From positions 248,001 to 312,000 of the forward strand of contig JBGULC010000008.1 of assembly GCA_045114775.1 (NCBI GenBank): a DNA stretch of 64,000 nucleotides, written 5' to 3'. Made by a program: the position numbers and the translations under genes. The stretch is from UBA3792 sp045114775. Its GTDB lineage: Bacteria; Bacillota; Clostridia; Christensenellales; CAG-138. Shown in pieces: positions 25,452 to 34,834 of the stretch (position 1 is the stretch's first letter; each line of letters begins with the position of its first letter). The notes beneath the pieces are model-generated. The model saw only the letters and a list, made by a program, of their open reading frames with translations, was not told where the DNA came from and ran no database searches.

Positions 25452-26093
25452 TCAGCCGAAAATCTCCTTTCCCAAGCTCTCCGCCGAATCGTACACCGGC
25501 GCGCCGCAGCGCAGCAGCACAGTCTTCGACTGATGTCCTCCGCACAAAAGCGCGCAGGGACAGCCGACGGAATTCGCGGCTTCCGCGTCGTGATCCGTAT
25601 CGCCGATAAACAGCGCGTCGCGCGGGTCGATCCCGATCCTTGCCATGTACGCCTTTGCCCGGTCCGTCTTCGATCGGCAGGAGATATCGTCCTGCCCGAG
25701 GATCTCCGAAAAATACGGCGTCAGCCCGTAACGGCGCACCTGTTCGATCAGGTCGTTATGCTCCGTAACGGAAAGGAGCGTCTGCACGATCCCGCATGCC
25801 TTCGCCGTTCGAAGGACCTCCTTAACGCCCTTCTGCAGCGGACAGTCCGCGTACCGTTCGCGGTAGCGCGCCATGAATGCTCCTGCGACCGCTTCAAAGG
25901 ACTCCGATTCGAAGGTATATCCCATCCGCTCGTAATAGCCGCGAACCGGAAACGCGAAGTGATCAAGATACCATGCCTCCGTGATTTCCGGCATGCCGCG
26001 CTCGCGCAGAAGCTCGTTTTCGATCGCAAGGCAAAGCCCGGTATCGTCAAGGATCGTACCGTTCCAGTCCCAGATCAGAAGCTTCGGCCGCAT
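25452..26093 (-). CDS. HAD-superfamily phosphatase (phosphoglycolate phosphatase-like)
   Basis: 213 residues. HAD motif I is IWDWNGTILDDT with both catalytic Asp; the cap domain is helical; motif II is TLLSVTEH; motif III/IV is DRAKAYMARIGI with ALFIGDTDHDAEAA. The frame is open upstream; the ATG at 26093 is chosen because GGAGGA lies 7 nt before it. Substrate is unknown. The pairing with an ATL repair protein is suggestive of damage clearance but could be accidental. Confidence 0.85.
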   Translation of the reverse strand: MRPKLLIWDWNGTILDDTGLCLAIENELLRERGMPEITEAWYLDHFAFPVRGYYERMGYTFESESFEAVAGAFMARYRERYADCPLQKGVKEVLRTAKACGIVQTLLSVTEHNDLIEQVRRYGLTPYFSEILGQDDISCRSKTDRAKAYMARIGIDPRDALFIGDTDHDAEAANSVGCPCALLCGGHQSKTVLLRCGAPVYDSAESLGKEIFG

Positions 26094-26168
26094 GCTCGTT
26101 TCCTCCGCGTTTGTTTCCGTCAGTTTACCACGGTTTTCCGTCCTTCGCAAGCCGTACGTTTTTTATGC

Positions 26169-26197
26169 TTGCGCCGCAAAGGATTTGGGAGTATAAT
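26169..26197 (+). promoter_or_regulatory. Sigma-A promoter of ftsK-rimO-pgsA-cinA
   Basis: TTGCGC (26169-26174), a 17-nt spacer and perfect TATAAT (26192-26197), 37 nt before the ftsK ATG. Confidence 0.72.
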
Positions 26198-26233
26198 ATG
26201 ATTGATAGAAAATGGTTTATCGGAGGATCATCC

Positions 26234-28957
26234 ATGGCAAATACATCGACCGCGAAAAAGAAAGCGCCCAATAAGACCGGCGCGAAGAAAACCGCGGCTC
26301 CCGCAAAGAACGGACAGAAAGGCGGCACGGCGAAGAACGCGCCCGATAAGCATGCGCCGCACGCTGTCGTCGAGATCTTCGGCATCGTCCTTCTGGCGCT
26401 CGGCGCGCTGTGCGCCGTCTACCTTTACAGCGGCAACGACGACTGGCTCGGCCGTATCATCTCCGGCTACCTGCTGGGCATGCACGGCATGGTCGCGTAC
26501 GCCGTCCCGGTCCTGTTCGTGATCGTCGGCATCTATCTGATCGTCGGCGGCCGCAAAAAGCCCGCGCGCGGTACGCTTCTTACCGGCCTTCTGGCGTTCT
26601 GGTTCATCCTCTGCGCCTTCCACCTTTGGACGAGCAAGTCCCTTACGGAGCTCAGCGTGTTCGGCGACGGCAAGAGCTTTCTGGTCTACGTCAAGCAGTT
26701 CTTCGGTCAGTTCCCCGTCGCGTGGAACGAGGGCGTGATGCAGCAGGCCGGCGGCGGCGTGCTCGGCATGATCCTGCCGACGCTGCTCTATGTGATCGGC
26801 GGCAAGCTTCTCTGCTGGGTCGTGATCATCGCGGGATTTTTGATCTCCGTGCTGCTGTGCACCGGCATTTCGATCAAGGCGTACACCGACGCGTTCGGAA
26901 CGCGTGTGCGGGAAAAGATTGCGGAGCACGAGCAGTCCGTCACCGAGGATTACGAGGACGATTACAAGACCGAGCCCGCGAAAAAGCCCTGGCGAAACGA
27001 TTTCTCGACGACGATCGAGGAGCAGCCCGCGACGCGCACGGCGCCCGTTGAGCGCAAAAAGCCCGCGCCGCGCAAAAAGCCCGAGCGGATCCCGTTCGAC
27101 GAGCTGTTCGACGTGCCCGAGGAGCCTGTGAAGCCCGCGAAAAAGCCTATGCAGAAGCAAACGACACCCGTCGATTACGACCTGGTTCCCGCAAACGGCA
27201 GGCTTACGAAAAAGAGCGACGAATATCTGACCCCGGACGAAGAGGACGAGCTGATCATCACGCCCGTTCCCGCGAAAAAGCCCGTAAAAACGACGCCGCC
27301 GTTCTCCGACCTTGCGGAAACGCTCGCGCCGGAGCCTGTGAAGCCCGAGCCCGTGAAGCCGGAGCCGCAGAAGCCGGCAAAGAAGACGCCCGCCGCAAAG
27401 GACGAGCCCGGAGAGCTTCCGCTCGTCGTGCCGCCCGCGCCTCCCGTTCCGGCCTACGAGCCGCCGTCCATCGACTGTCTGAACAAGCCGCGCGAGACGT
27501 TTGCGAAGAGCGCCGAGAACCCGACCGCGATCGCGCATCTTCTGGAGGAAACGCTCGCAAGCTTCGGCATCAGCGCCAAGGTCATCAATATTTCCGTCGG
27601 TCCCGTCGTCACCCGCTACGAGCTGCAGCCCGCGCCGGGCGTGCGCGTAAACCGCATCACGACGCTTTCAAACGACATCGCGCTCGCGCTTGCCGCGCCG
27701 CGCGTCCGCATCGAAGCGCCGATCCCCGGCAAGGCCGCCGTCGGCATCGAGGTCCCGAACAAGGACGCCGCGACCGTGCTTCTGCGCGATATCATCGACA
27801 GCCCCGAATTCGCGAACGCGAAATCGCCGGTCACCATGGCGCTCGGCAAGGATATTGCGGGCAAGATCATCGTCGCCGATCTCGGCAAGATGCCGCACAT
27901 GCTGATCGCGGGCTCCACCGGCTCCGGCAAGTCCGTCTGCATCAACGACCTGATCATTTCCATGATCTATAAATCCTCGCCGCAGGAGCTGCAGCTGATC
28001 CTCGTCGATCCGAAGATGGTCGAGCTTTCCGTTTTCGGCACGCTGCCGCACCTTCTGATCCCGGTCGTGACCGAACCGAAGAAGGCAGCGAGCGCTTTGC
28101 GCTGGGCGGTCAACGAGATGACCATGCGCTACAAGAAATTCACCGAGGTCGGCGCGCGCGAGCTTGCACGGTACAACTCGCTGATGGACGACCCGAAGAA
28201 AAAGATCCCGAAGCTTGTCATCATTATCGACGAGCTTGCCGACCTGATGATGGTCGCGCCCGACGACGTCGAGGATTCGATCTGCCGCATCGCGCAGCTC
28301 GGCCGCGCCGCTGGCATCCACCTGATCGTCGCCACACAGCGTCCGAGCGCCGATATCATTACCGGCCTCATCAAAGCAAACATCCCCTCGCGCTGCGCGT
28401 TCGCGGTCAGCTCCGCGATCGATTCGCGCATCATCCTCGACGCGACCGGCGCGGAGAAGCTTCTCGGCCGCGGCGATATGCTGTTCCATCCGAACGGCGC
28501 CGGCAAGCCGACCCGTCTGCAGTGCGCGTACGTCTCCGATGAGGAAGTCGAGCGCGTGATGTCCGGCTTCAAGAAGAACGATACGCAGTTCTCCGAGGAC
28601 GTGCTGAACGAGATCAACGACGAAGCCAAAGGCGGCGCGCAGGGCGGCGCCTTCGGCGAGGGCAAGCAGGAGGACGATCTTTTGGGCGAGGCGGTCCGCG
28701 TCGTTATGGAAAACGGCCAGGCGTCCATTTCGATGATCCAGAGAAGGCTTCGCGTCGGCTATGCCCGCGCGGCGCGCCTCGTCGATATGATGGAGCAGAA
28801 GAAATACGTTTCCCCGTTCGACGGCAGCAAGCCGCGACAGGTGCTGATCACGCAGGCGGAGTATAACCGCGTGTTCGGCGGCGGCGCTCCCGCAGACGAC
28901 GAACCCGAACCGGTCGAACCGGAAGAAAGCGATTTTGCGGAGGATTTTGACGCATGA
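26234..28957 (+). CDS. ftsK: DNA translocase FtsK/SpoIIIE
   Basis: Septal motor that pumps chromosomal DNA into the daughter or forespore compartment. 907 residues: a Lys/Ala-rich start, four membrane helices (~45-200), an acidic Pro/Lys linker (~230-420) with the repeat EPVKPEPVKPEPQKP, then the RecA-like motor with Walker A AGSTGSGKSV near 558, Walker B LVIIIDELADLMM, and the C-terminal gamma winged helix (MIQRRLRVGYARAARLVDMM) that reads orienting sequences. ATG at 26234 is set by CGGAGGA; the longer frame lacks signals. Its stop overlaps rimO (ATGA). Confidence 0.95.
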   Translation: MANTSTAKKKAPNKTGAKKTAAPAKNGQKGGTAKNAPDKHAPHAVVEIFGIVLLALGALCAVYLYSGNDDWLGRIISGYLLGMHGMVAYAVPVLFVIVGIYLIVGGRKKPARGTLLTGLLAFWFILCAFHLWTSKSLTELSVFGDGKSFLVYVKQFFGQFPVAWNEGVMQQAGGGVLGMILPTLLYVIGGKLLCWVVIIAGFLISVLLCTGISIKAYTDAFGTRVREKIAEHEQSVTEDYEDDYKTEPAKKPWRNDFSTTIEEQPATRTAPVERKKPAPRKKPERIPFDELFDVPEEPVKPAKKPMQKQTTPVDYDLVPANGRLTKKSDEYLTPDEEDELIITPVPAKKPVKTTPPFSDLAETLAPEPVKPEPVKPEPQKPAKKTPAAKDEPGELPLVVPPAPPVPAYEPPSIDCLNKPRETFAKSAENPTAIAHLLEETLASFGISAKVINISVGPVVTRYELQPAPGVRVNRITTLSNDIALALAAPRVRIEAPIPGKAAVGIEVPNKDAATVLLRDIIDSPEFANAKSPVTMALGKDIAGKIIVADLGKMPHMLIAGSTGSGKSVCINDLIISMIYKSSPQELQLILVDPKMVELSVFGTLPHLLIPVVTEPKKAASALRWAVNEMTMRYKKFTEVGARELARYNSLMDDPKKKIPKLVIIIDELADLMMVAPDDVEDSICRIAQLGRAAGIHLIVATQRPSADIITGLIKANIPSRCAFAVSSAIDSRIILDATGAEKLLGRGDMLFHPNGAGKPTRLQCAYVSDEEVERVMSGFKKNDTQFSEDVLNEINDEAKGGAQGGAFGEGKQEDDLLGEAVRVVMENGQASISMIQRRLRVGYARAARLVDMMEQKKYVSPFDGSKPRQVLITQAEYNRVFGGGAPADDEPEPVEPEESDFAEDFDA

Positions 28958-30243
28958 ACATCGGCGTGATCTCCTTAGGCTGCGCGAAAAACCAGGTCGA
29001 TACCCAAACGATGCTGGGCTACCTTAAAGCCGCGGGACATACGTTTACGGGCGAGCCCGAAAAGGCCGACGTGCTGATCGTCAACACCTGCGGGTTCATC
29101 ACGCCCGCCAAGGAGGAGTCGATCGACGCGATCTTTGAGATGGCGAAATACAAGGAGATCGGACGCTGCAGGCTGCTCGTCGTCACCGGCTGTCTTTCGG
29201 AGCGCTACCGGAAGGAGCTTACCGAGGAAATGCCCGAGGTCGATCTCTTCCTCGGTGTACGCGAATACGAAAAGCTGCCGGGGCTGATCGCGGAAAAGCT
29301 CTCGCTCCCCTGCGCCCCGCTTGTGAAGCCGGAACGTCTGCTTGTCACGCCGCCGTACCGCGCCTATCTTCGCATCGGCGACGGCTGCAACAATCGCTGC
29401 GCGTACTGCGCGATCCCGCTGATCCGCGGCGATCTCAGAAGCACGCCGATGGAGAAGCTGATCGACGAAGCGAAAGCGCTCGCCGACATGGGCGTGACCG
29501 AGCTTTCGGTCATCGCGCAGGACACCTCCGGCTACGGAAAGGACCTGTACGGCGAACCGCGGCTGATCCCGCTACTTAAGGAGCTCGACCGCATCGAAGG
29601 TCTCCGTTGGGTGCGCCTGCTCTATACCTACCCGGACACGGTTACCCCTGCGCTTCTGGACACGCTCGCGGAAGGCGAAAAGCTCGTGCCGTACCTTGAC
29701 ATGCCGCTGCAGCACTGCAATGACGAGATCCTGCGCCGCATGCATCGCCGCGGCAGCAAGGCGCATATCGAAAGCGTGCTCGACCACATTCGCAAACACT
29801 ATCCGGATTTCACGCTGCGCACGACGATGATGGTCGGTTTCCCCGGCGAGACCGACGCGCAGTTTGAAGAACTCATGCAGTTTCTCAGAGACTACCCCTT
29901 TGACCGCGTCGGCGCATTCGCCTTCTCTCCCGAGGAGGGAACGGCGGCGGAATCCATGCCGGATCAGATTGCGGACGAGGTCAAGGAAGCGAGGCTCGCC
30001 GCGCTGATGGAACAGCAGCAGGCGATCTCCAAAGAACGCAACGCGCGCTGGATCGGTCGGGAGCTTCTCATGCTCATCGAAGAGACCGGCATGGACGGCA
30101 CCTACGGCCGCACGATCCGCGAAGCGCCCGACGCCGACGGAATGGTGTGCATCGCCCCGAGCTACCGGCATGAGCCCGGGCAGTATATCCCGGTTCGCCT
30201 CACAAAGGCGGACGCGTATGACATGATCGGAGAAAGCTTATGA
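28954..30243 (+). CDS. rimO: Ribosomal protein S12 methylthiotransferase RimO
   Basis: Radical-SAM enzyme that adds a methylthio group to an Asp of ribosomal protein S12. 429 residues: N-terminal UPF0004 domain with three cluster cysteines (Cys10, Cys46, Cys80), radical SAM motif CNNRCAYC (Cys145, 149, 152) and a C-terminal TRAM domain (IGRELLMLIEETGMDGTYG). The start MNIGVISLGCAKNQVD separates RimO from MiaB. 4-nt overlaps join it to ftsK and pgsA. Confidence 0.94.
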   Translation: MNIGVISLGCAKNQVDTQTMLGYLKAAGHTFTGEPEKADVLIVNTCGFITPAKEESIDAIFEMAKYKEIGRCRLLVVTGCLSERYRKELTEEMPEVDLFLGVREYEKLPGLIAEKLSLPCAPLVKPERLLVTPPYRAYLRIGDGCNNRCAYCAIPLIRGDLRSTPMEKLIDEAKALADMGVTELSVIAQDTSGYGKDLYGEPRLIPLLKELDRIEGLRWVRLLYTYPDTVTPALLDTLAEGEKLVPYLDMPLQHCNDEILRRMHRRGSKAHIESVLDHIRKHYPDFTLRTTMMVGFPGETDAQFEELMQFLRDYPFDRVGAFAFSPEEGTAAESMPDQIADEVKEARLAALMEQQQAISKERNARWIGRELLMLIEETGMDGTYGRTIREAPDADGMVCIAPSYRHEPGQYIPVRLTKADAYDMIGESL

Positions 30244-30836
30244 ATACCGCAAATAAACTCACGATCCTCCGGATCCTTCTGATCCCTCTGTTCATTTTCG
30301 CATTGCTTTTGCCGAACCTCTGGCAAGGCTTTGCGCCGTATTCCCACTGGGTCGCCGCCATGATCTTCCTCGGCGCCGCGATCACGGACATCCTCGACGG
30401 CAAGTATGCGCGCAAGCACAATCTTGTCACGGATTTCGGGAAGCTGATGGACCCGATCGCGGACAAGATGCTGATCGTCGCCGCGTTCGTCATGCTCTCC
30501 TGCACAACCGACGACGCGCATCCGCGGTATCTTTTGCATCCGGTCGTCACGATCGTTTTCATCGCCCGCGAGTTTCTGATCTCGGGCGTACGGCAGATCG
30601 CCGCCTCCAAGGGCGTCGTGATCGCCGCGGGTAAGCTCGGCAAGTGGAAAACGACGTTCCAGGACATCATCGTGATCGCGCTGCTGCTCTACGACGAGTT
30701 CCCGTTCTTTTATCTGAATCCGTATCTCCGCTGGCTGATCGAAGCGCTCGTCTATGTTGCGCTCGTGCTGTCGGTCGTTTCCGCGATCGAATACATCGTC
30801 AAGAACAAAGGAGCCTTGAATCTGCATGATTGCTGA
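30240..30836 (+). CDS. pgsA: CDP-diacylglycerol-glycerol-3-phosphate phosphatidyltransferase
   Basis: Makes phosphatidylglycerophosphate, the precursor of anionic membrane lipids. 198 residues, about five membrane helices. The CDP-alcohol phosphatidyltransferase motif DGx2ARx8Gx3Dx3D is complete (Asp53-Gly54, Ala57-Arg58, Gly67, Asp71, Asp75). RBS CGGAGAAAG. Overlaps rimO by 4 nt and cinA by 11 nt. Confidence 0.95.
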   Translation: MNTANKLTILRILLIPLFIFALLLPNLWQGFAPYSHWVAAMIFLGAAITDILDGKYARKHNLVTDFGKLMDPIADKMLIVAAFVMLSCTTDDAHPRYLLHPVVTIVFIAREFLISGVRQIAASKGVVIAAGKLGKWKTTFQDIIVIALLLYDEFPFFYLNPYLRWLIEALVYVALVLSVVSAIEYIVKNKGALNLHDC

Positions 30837-32061
30837 ACTCATCTGCGTCGGGACCGAGCTTCTGATGGGCCAGGTCCTGAACACCAACGCGTATTTCATC
30901 TCGCAGGAGCTTGCGCCGTCCGGCGTCGATCTCTATCGCCAGCTCGTCGTGGGCGACAACCCGAAGCGTCTCACCGAAGCCGTCGAAACCGCGCTTTCTC
31001 GCGCGGACGTCGTGCTTCTTTCCGGCGGGCTCGGACCGACCGACGACGATCTTACCAAGGAGACCGTCGCCTCCGCCATGGGCAAGGAGCTTGTGCTCTT
31101 CCCCGAGGAATGGGACAAGCTCGTATCGTGGTTCACCTCGAAGGGACGGACCATCGCGCCGAACAACAGGAAGCAGGCGATGTTCCCTGCGGACGCCATC
31201 ATCCTGCCGAATCCGAACGGCACCGCGCCGGGCTGCATCATGGAAGCGGACGGCAAGGCCGCGGTCCTGATGCCCGGACCTCCGCGCGAACTCAAGCCGA
31301 TGTTCAAAAACCACGTTCTTCCCTGGCTGCTCGAAAAGGCTGGACACCGGCTCTATTCACGCGAGATCCGCATCTTCGGTCGGGGCGAATCGGACGTCGC
31401 GTATGCGCTCGACGATCTCTTCAAGAATCAGACGAACCCGACGATCGCGCCGTACGCCAAGACCGGCGAGGTCACCCTGCGCGTCACTGCCCGCTGCCGT
31501 GACGAAGCCGATGGCGAAGCGCTCGTTACGCCGATGATCGAAACGATCAAAAACCGGCTCGGAGACGTCGTCTACGATACGAACGGCCGCGAGCTTGCCG
31601 AAGTCTGCCATCACAAACTGATCGAGATCGGCAAAACGCTTGCCGTCGCGGAAAGCTGCACCGGCGGAAGACTGGCCGACGCGTTCATCAACTACCCCGG
31701 CAGCTCGGCGTACTTTATCGAGGGTGACGTGACCTACTCGAACGACGCGAAGATGCGCCGTCTCGGCGTTTCAAAGGAAACGCTCGACACCGTCGGCGCG
31801 GTCTCCGAGGAATGTGCGCGTGAAATGGCCGAGGGCTGCCGCAAGCACGCGAACGCGGACTTTGCCCTGTCCACGACCGGCTACGCAGGCCCCGACGGCG
31901 GCGAGCCCGGAAAGCCCACCGGCACGGTGTTCATTGCGCTCGCAAGTGAAGAAGGCACGGTCGTGAAGCGGCTGAACCTGTTCGGCGACCGCGACCGCAT
32001 CCGGCACTCGGCGGTGCTGAACGCGCTCGATCTTCTGAGAAAAACCATCTGTACGAAATAA
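30826..32061 (+). CDS. cinA: CinA family protein (nicotinamide-nucleotide amidase/pyrophosphatase)
   Basis: 411 residues. N-terminal molybdopterin-binding-like domain (COG1058) with ICVGTELLMGQVLNTN, SGGLGPTDDDLTKETVA and MPGPPRELKPMF; C-terminal PncC domain with AVAESCTGGRLADAF and TTGYAGPDGGEPGKPTGTVF. Known members recycle NMN and clean up ADP-ribose-type products. Located just before recA, as is usual in Firmicutes; RBS AAAGGAG lies inside pgsA. Confidence 0.94.
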   Translation: MIAELICVGTELLMGQVLNTNAYFISQELAPSGVDLYRQLVVGDNPKRLTEAVETALSRADVVLLSGGLGPTDDDLTKETVASAMGKELVLFPEEWDKLVSWFTSKGRTIAPNNRKQAMFPADAIILPNPNGTAPGCIMEADGKAAVLMPGPPRELKPMFKNHVLPWLLEKAGHRLYSREIRIFGRGESDVAYALDDLFKNQTNPTIAPYAKTGEVTLRVTARCRDEADGEALVTPMIETIKNRLGDVVYDTNGRELAEVCHHKLIEIGKTLAVAESCTGGRLADAFINYPGSSAYFIEGDVTYSNDAKMRRLGVSKETLDTVGAVSEECAREMAEGCRKHANADFALSTTGYAGPDGGEPGKPTGTVFIALASEEGTVVKRLNLFGDRDRIRHSAVLNALDLLRKTICTK

Positions 32062-32117
32062 CGGACAGGTGCTATACTATAATCAACCCGTAAGATTTGA
32101 AAGTGAGGAAACCGGAT

Positions 32118-33197
32118 ATGTTGGAAAAAGAAAAAGCATTGGAAATTGCACTGAGTCAGATCGAGAAGAGCTTCGGCAAGGGCGCGATCATGAAGCTCGG
32201 CGACGCGTCGCGCGTGCCGGTCTCCGTGATTCCGACCGGATGCCTTGACCTGGACCTCGCGCTCGGCGTCGGCGGCGTGCCGCGCGGCCGTGTGATCGAG
32301 ATCTTCGGACCGGAATCCTCCGGTAAAACGACCATCGCCCTGCACATCGTCGCGCAGGCGCAAAAGGCGGGCGGCACTGCCGCGTTCATCGACGCGGAGC
32401 ACGCGCTCGATCCCGTCTATGCCGAGCATCTCGGCGTGCAGATCGAGGATCTGTATGTTTCTCAGCCGGACACCGGCGAACAGGCGCTCGACATCGCGGA
32501 AGCGCTTGCAAGAAGCGGAGCCATCGACGTGATCGTCATCGACTCGGTCGCGGCGCTCGTTCCGAAGGCGGAGCTCGAAGGCGATATGGGCGATTCGCAC
32601 GTAGGGCTTCAGGCGCGTCTGATGTCGCAGGCGCTTCGTAAGCTCACCGGCTGCGTTGCAAAGACCAACACCGTCGTGATTTTCATCAATCAGCTCCGTG
32701 AGAAGGTCGGCGTCATGTTCGGCAACCCCGAAACGACGACCGGCGGCAAGGCGCTGAAATTCTACGCCTCCGTGCGCATGGACGTTCGCCGCATCGAAAC
32801 GCTCAAGGCGGGCAACGAAGCGGTCGGGTCGCGTACGCGCGTGAAAATCGTCAAGAACAAGGTCGCGCCGCCGTTCCGCACTGCGGAATTTGATATGCTC
32901 TACGGCGAAGGCATCTCCAAGGAGGGCTGCATCCTCGATATGGCGATCGACCGCCGCATCATCATCAAGTCCGGCTCGTGGTTCTCCTACGGCGATATGC
33001 GCATGGCGCAGGGCCGCGAGAACGCGCGACTGTTTTTGAAGGACAACCCCGAGGTCTGCGACGAGATCGAAAACAAGATCAAGGCACAGATCGAGGAGCA
33101 GCGCAAAAAGGACGCCGAGGCCGCTGAAGCCAAGCGCCGCGCCCGCGAGGCCGCGCTCCGCGGCGACGACGATCTCGTTCCCCCGCCGGAGTTTTAA
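32118..33197 (+). CDS. recA: Recombinase RecA
   Basis: DNA strand-exchange protein and SOS co-protease. 359 residues with Walker A GPESSGKT (64-71), the DAEHALDP and VIVIDSVAALVPKAELEG segments, loop L1/L2 (QALRKL, NQLREKVGVMFGNPETTTGG) and a Lys/Glu/Ala-rich tail. ATG at 32118 follows AGTGAGGA; an upstream TTG in frame (32097) would add seven residues and is less likely. A -10-like TATACT/TATAAT sequence (32073-32083) suggests its own promoter; no clear SOS operator was seen. No recX follows. Confidence 0.97.
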   Translation: MLEKEKALEIALSQIEKSFGKGAIMKLGDASRVPVSVIPTGCLDLDLALGVGGVPRGRVIEIFGPESSGKTTIALHIVAQAQKAGGTAAFIDAEHALDPVYAEHLGVQIEDLYVSQPDTGEQALDIAEALARSGAIDVIVIDSVAALVPKAELEGDMGDSHVGLQARLMSQALRKLTGCVAKTNTVVIFINQLREKVGVMFGNPETTTGGKALKFYASVRMDVRRIETLKAGNEAVGSRTRVKIVKNKVAPPFRTAEFDMLYGEGISKEGCILDMAIDRRIIIKSGSWFSYGDMRMAQGRENARLFLKDNPEVCDEIENKIKAQIEEQRKKDAEAAEAKRRAREAALRGDDDLVPPPEF

Positions 33198-33254
33198 GCT
33201 TGCGGCAATGAGATGCCACTCGGGGCATACTATGTAACTTTCGATCACGTTCAG

Positions 33255-33287
33255 GAAGGTTCTCCGACGGAGAGCCTTCTTTATTTT
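33255..33287 (+). terminator. recA terminator
   Basis: A 10-bp stem with one G-U pair (33255-33264 with 33270-33279, loop cgacg), then TTTATTTT. The rest of 33198-33456 holds no gene. It carries TCTGTGAC twice (33333-33340 and 33344-33351) upstream of the lipoprotein genes. Confidence 0.8.
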
Positions 33288-33456
33288 CCATATTATTCCA
33301 TATTTACCGATTATTCACGGCGATATTACATTTCTGTGACAACTCTGTGACGTTTCGGACGAATTCCTGCGGTATGATCGTGATCAAACAAAAAGAATGC
33401 AGCACTTTCGCTTTCGGGATCGTTATATATAGCAGAACCGATAAAGGAGGTACCTT

Positions 33457-34812
33457 ATGAAACGAATCATCATTCTCTGCCTGCTCCTTGCTCTTATCGT
33501 CGCCTGTCAGCCGACGCCGGAAAAGGAGTTTGTCGTAAACAAGGGCGACGACCTGCTTTCAGAAGCGATCGGCAAAAACGGCGCGGGCTTTTCCGTTGCG
33601 TCGTATCGAAGCGCGCTGCCCGTCGTCTGGGAAGAATCCGTTGAAACGCGCAGCAGCGCTGTGACCTTGTCTTTCAACGCAGAGGTGCTCTTTCCGGACC
33701 TCGACGAGCTTCCGACCGTGGAGGTTGCGCCGCGCGGAAATGATCTTGACGCGCTTCTCTGGCTTGGGGAGCATATCGCCGAGGGCGGGTATTATGCGAG
33801 GATTCCGGTCGACGTAAACGGCGAAAAGCTGCGTACAAAGGCAGTCGTCCTTTCCGACCTCGAAAGCAATCGCAGCATGAGCGACCGCGCCGAAACGGAT
33901 CATCCCGAATGGAGTGTGCAGGAGATCGCCGCATACCGGGAGGGACTCGAACAAGAAGCCAAAGCGCTCGCCGAGGAATACAACGCCGCGTCGGACGAGA
34001 CAGCCGAACGGATCGACGATCTTTCCGCACTGCAAAACGGCGGCATGATCCAGATCGGCCTGTTCAGCAAAAGCGGGCACAACATCGCGGACGTCACGCT
34101 CGTTTTCGATCCGCATAATCCGCAGCGCGAGCAGCTCACGATTTGGGGCAGCGGTACGGACCCGGAGTGCTTTTCCTTTTGGCCGGAACCGATCAACGAT
34201 ACAGAAGCCGCGATTCGCGCGGGTGAACAGATTCTGAAGGAGCTCGGCTACGATTCACACTACGCCGTTGCGGAGGCTGCAGAGGGCCTTGCGGGCGTCG
34301 GCGTAATCTTTGCGCCGAAGATCCAGGACGTCGGGTACGCACTCGGCGGCGAGGACCCGATCGCCTCCTACGAGGAATACTTCCCGGAGGACCGTCTCGA
34401 GCTGATCTTTGCAAAAGGCACGGGGATCCTGCGCTATGTGCAATGGACCGGCAACAGCCGGTTTGTCCGGGAAGCATCAAACAGCGTCGCACTGCTGCCG
34501 TTCTCCGAGATACAGGGGATCGTCAAAAAGGATCTCGGATATCTGCTCTCGTGGACGAACGAAAATGTCCGCGAGCGCGCGATCACGATCACCGCGATCC
34601 GGCTATGCTATAAGCGTGTCCGTGTGCTGAACGATCAAAAGCGGCTTCTCGTGCCCGCATGGGCGATCGAGGGAAGCGTCACGGACCGCGGCGTTTCGAA
34701 GGACGCCGATACCGGCGCAAGCGAACTGTTTACCACGGAAACGCTACACGGAACGCTTCTCGTCGTCAACGCAGTAGACGGTACGGTGATCGAAACCGCA
34801 AACAATCCTTGA
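33457..34812 (+). CDS. Tandem lipoprotein 1 (DUF6034-like), unknown function
   Basis: 451-residue predicted lipoprotein. Signal peptide MKRIIILCLLLALIVAC ends in a lipobox with Cys17, followed at once by QPTPEKEFVVNKGDD, a motif shared with the next two genes and reminiscent of the DUF6034 lipoproteins of Clostridia (not verified). The mature part is acidic, with a central helical stretch (HPEWSVQEIAAYREGLEQEA) and a C-terminal domain ending LLVVNAVDGTVIE, also conserved in the paralogues. RBS AAAGGAGG. It is exposed outside the membrane; no enzyme motif is visible. First of three genes that appear co-transcribed. Confidence 0.85.
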   Translation: MKRIIILCLLLALIVACQPTPEKEFVVNKGDDLLSEAIGKNGAGFSVASYRSALPVVWEESVETRSSAVTLSFNAEVLFPDLDELPTVEVAPRGNDLDALLWLGEHIAEGGYYARIPVDVNGEKLRTKAVVLSDLESNRSMSDRAETDHPEWSVQEIAAYREGLEQEAKALAEEYNAASDETAERIDDLSALQNGGMIQIGLFSKSGHNIADVTLVFDPHNPQREQLTIWGSGTDPECFSFWPEPINDTEAAIRAGEQILKELGYDSHYAVAEAAEGLAGVGVIFAPKIQDVGYALGGEDPIASYEEYFPEDRLELIFAKGTGILRYVQWTGNSRFVREASNSVALLPFSEIQGIVKKDLGYLLSWTNENVRERAITITAIRLCYKRVRVLNDQKRLLVPAWAIEGSVTDRGVSKDADTGASELFTTETLHGTLLVVNAVDGTVIETANNP

Positions 34813-34834
34813 ACACAAAAAAGGAGAAAACGCC

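Noticed and set aside
26111..26233. 41-residue N-terminal extension of FtsK
   Set aside because: Spans the promoter and has no ribosome binding site; the ATG at 26234 follows a clear one.
32050..32120. SOS (LexA) operator before recA
   Set aside because: No CGAAC-type inverted repeat was found in the gap.
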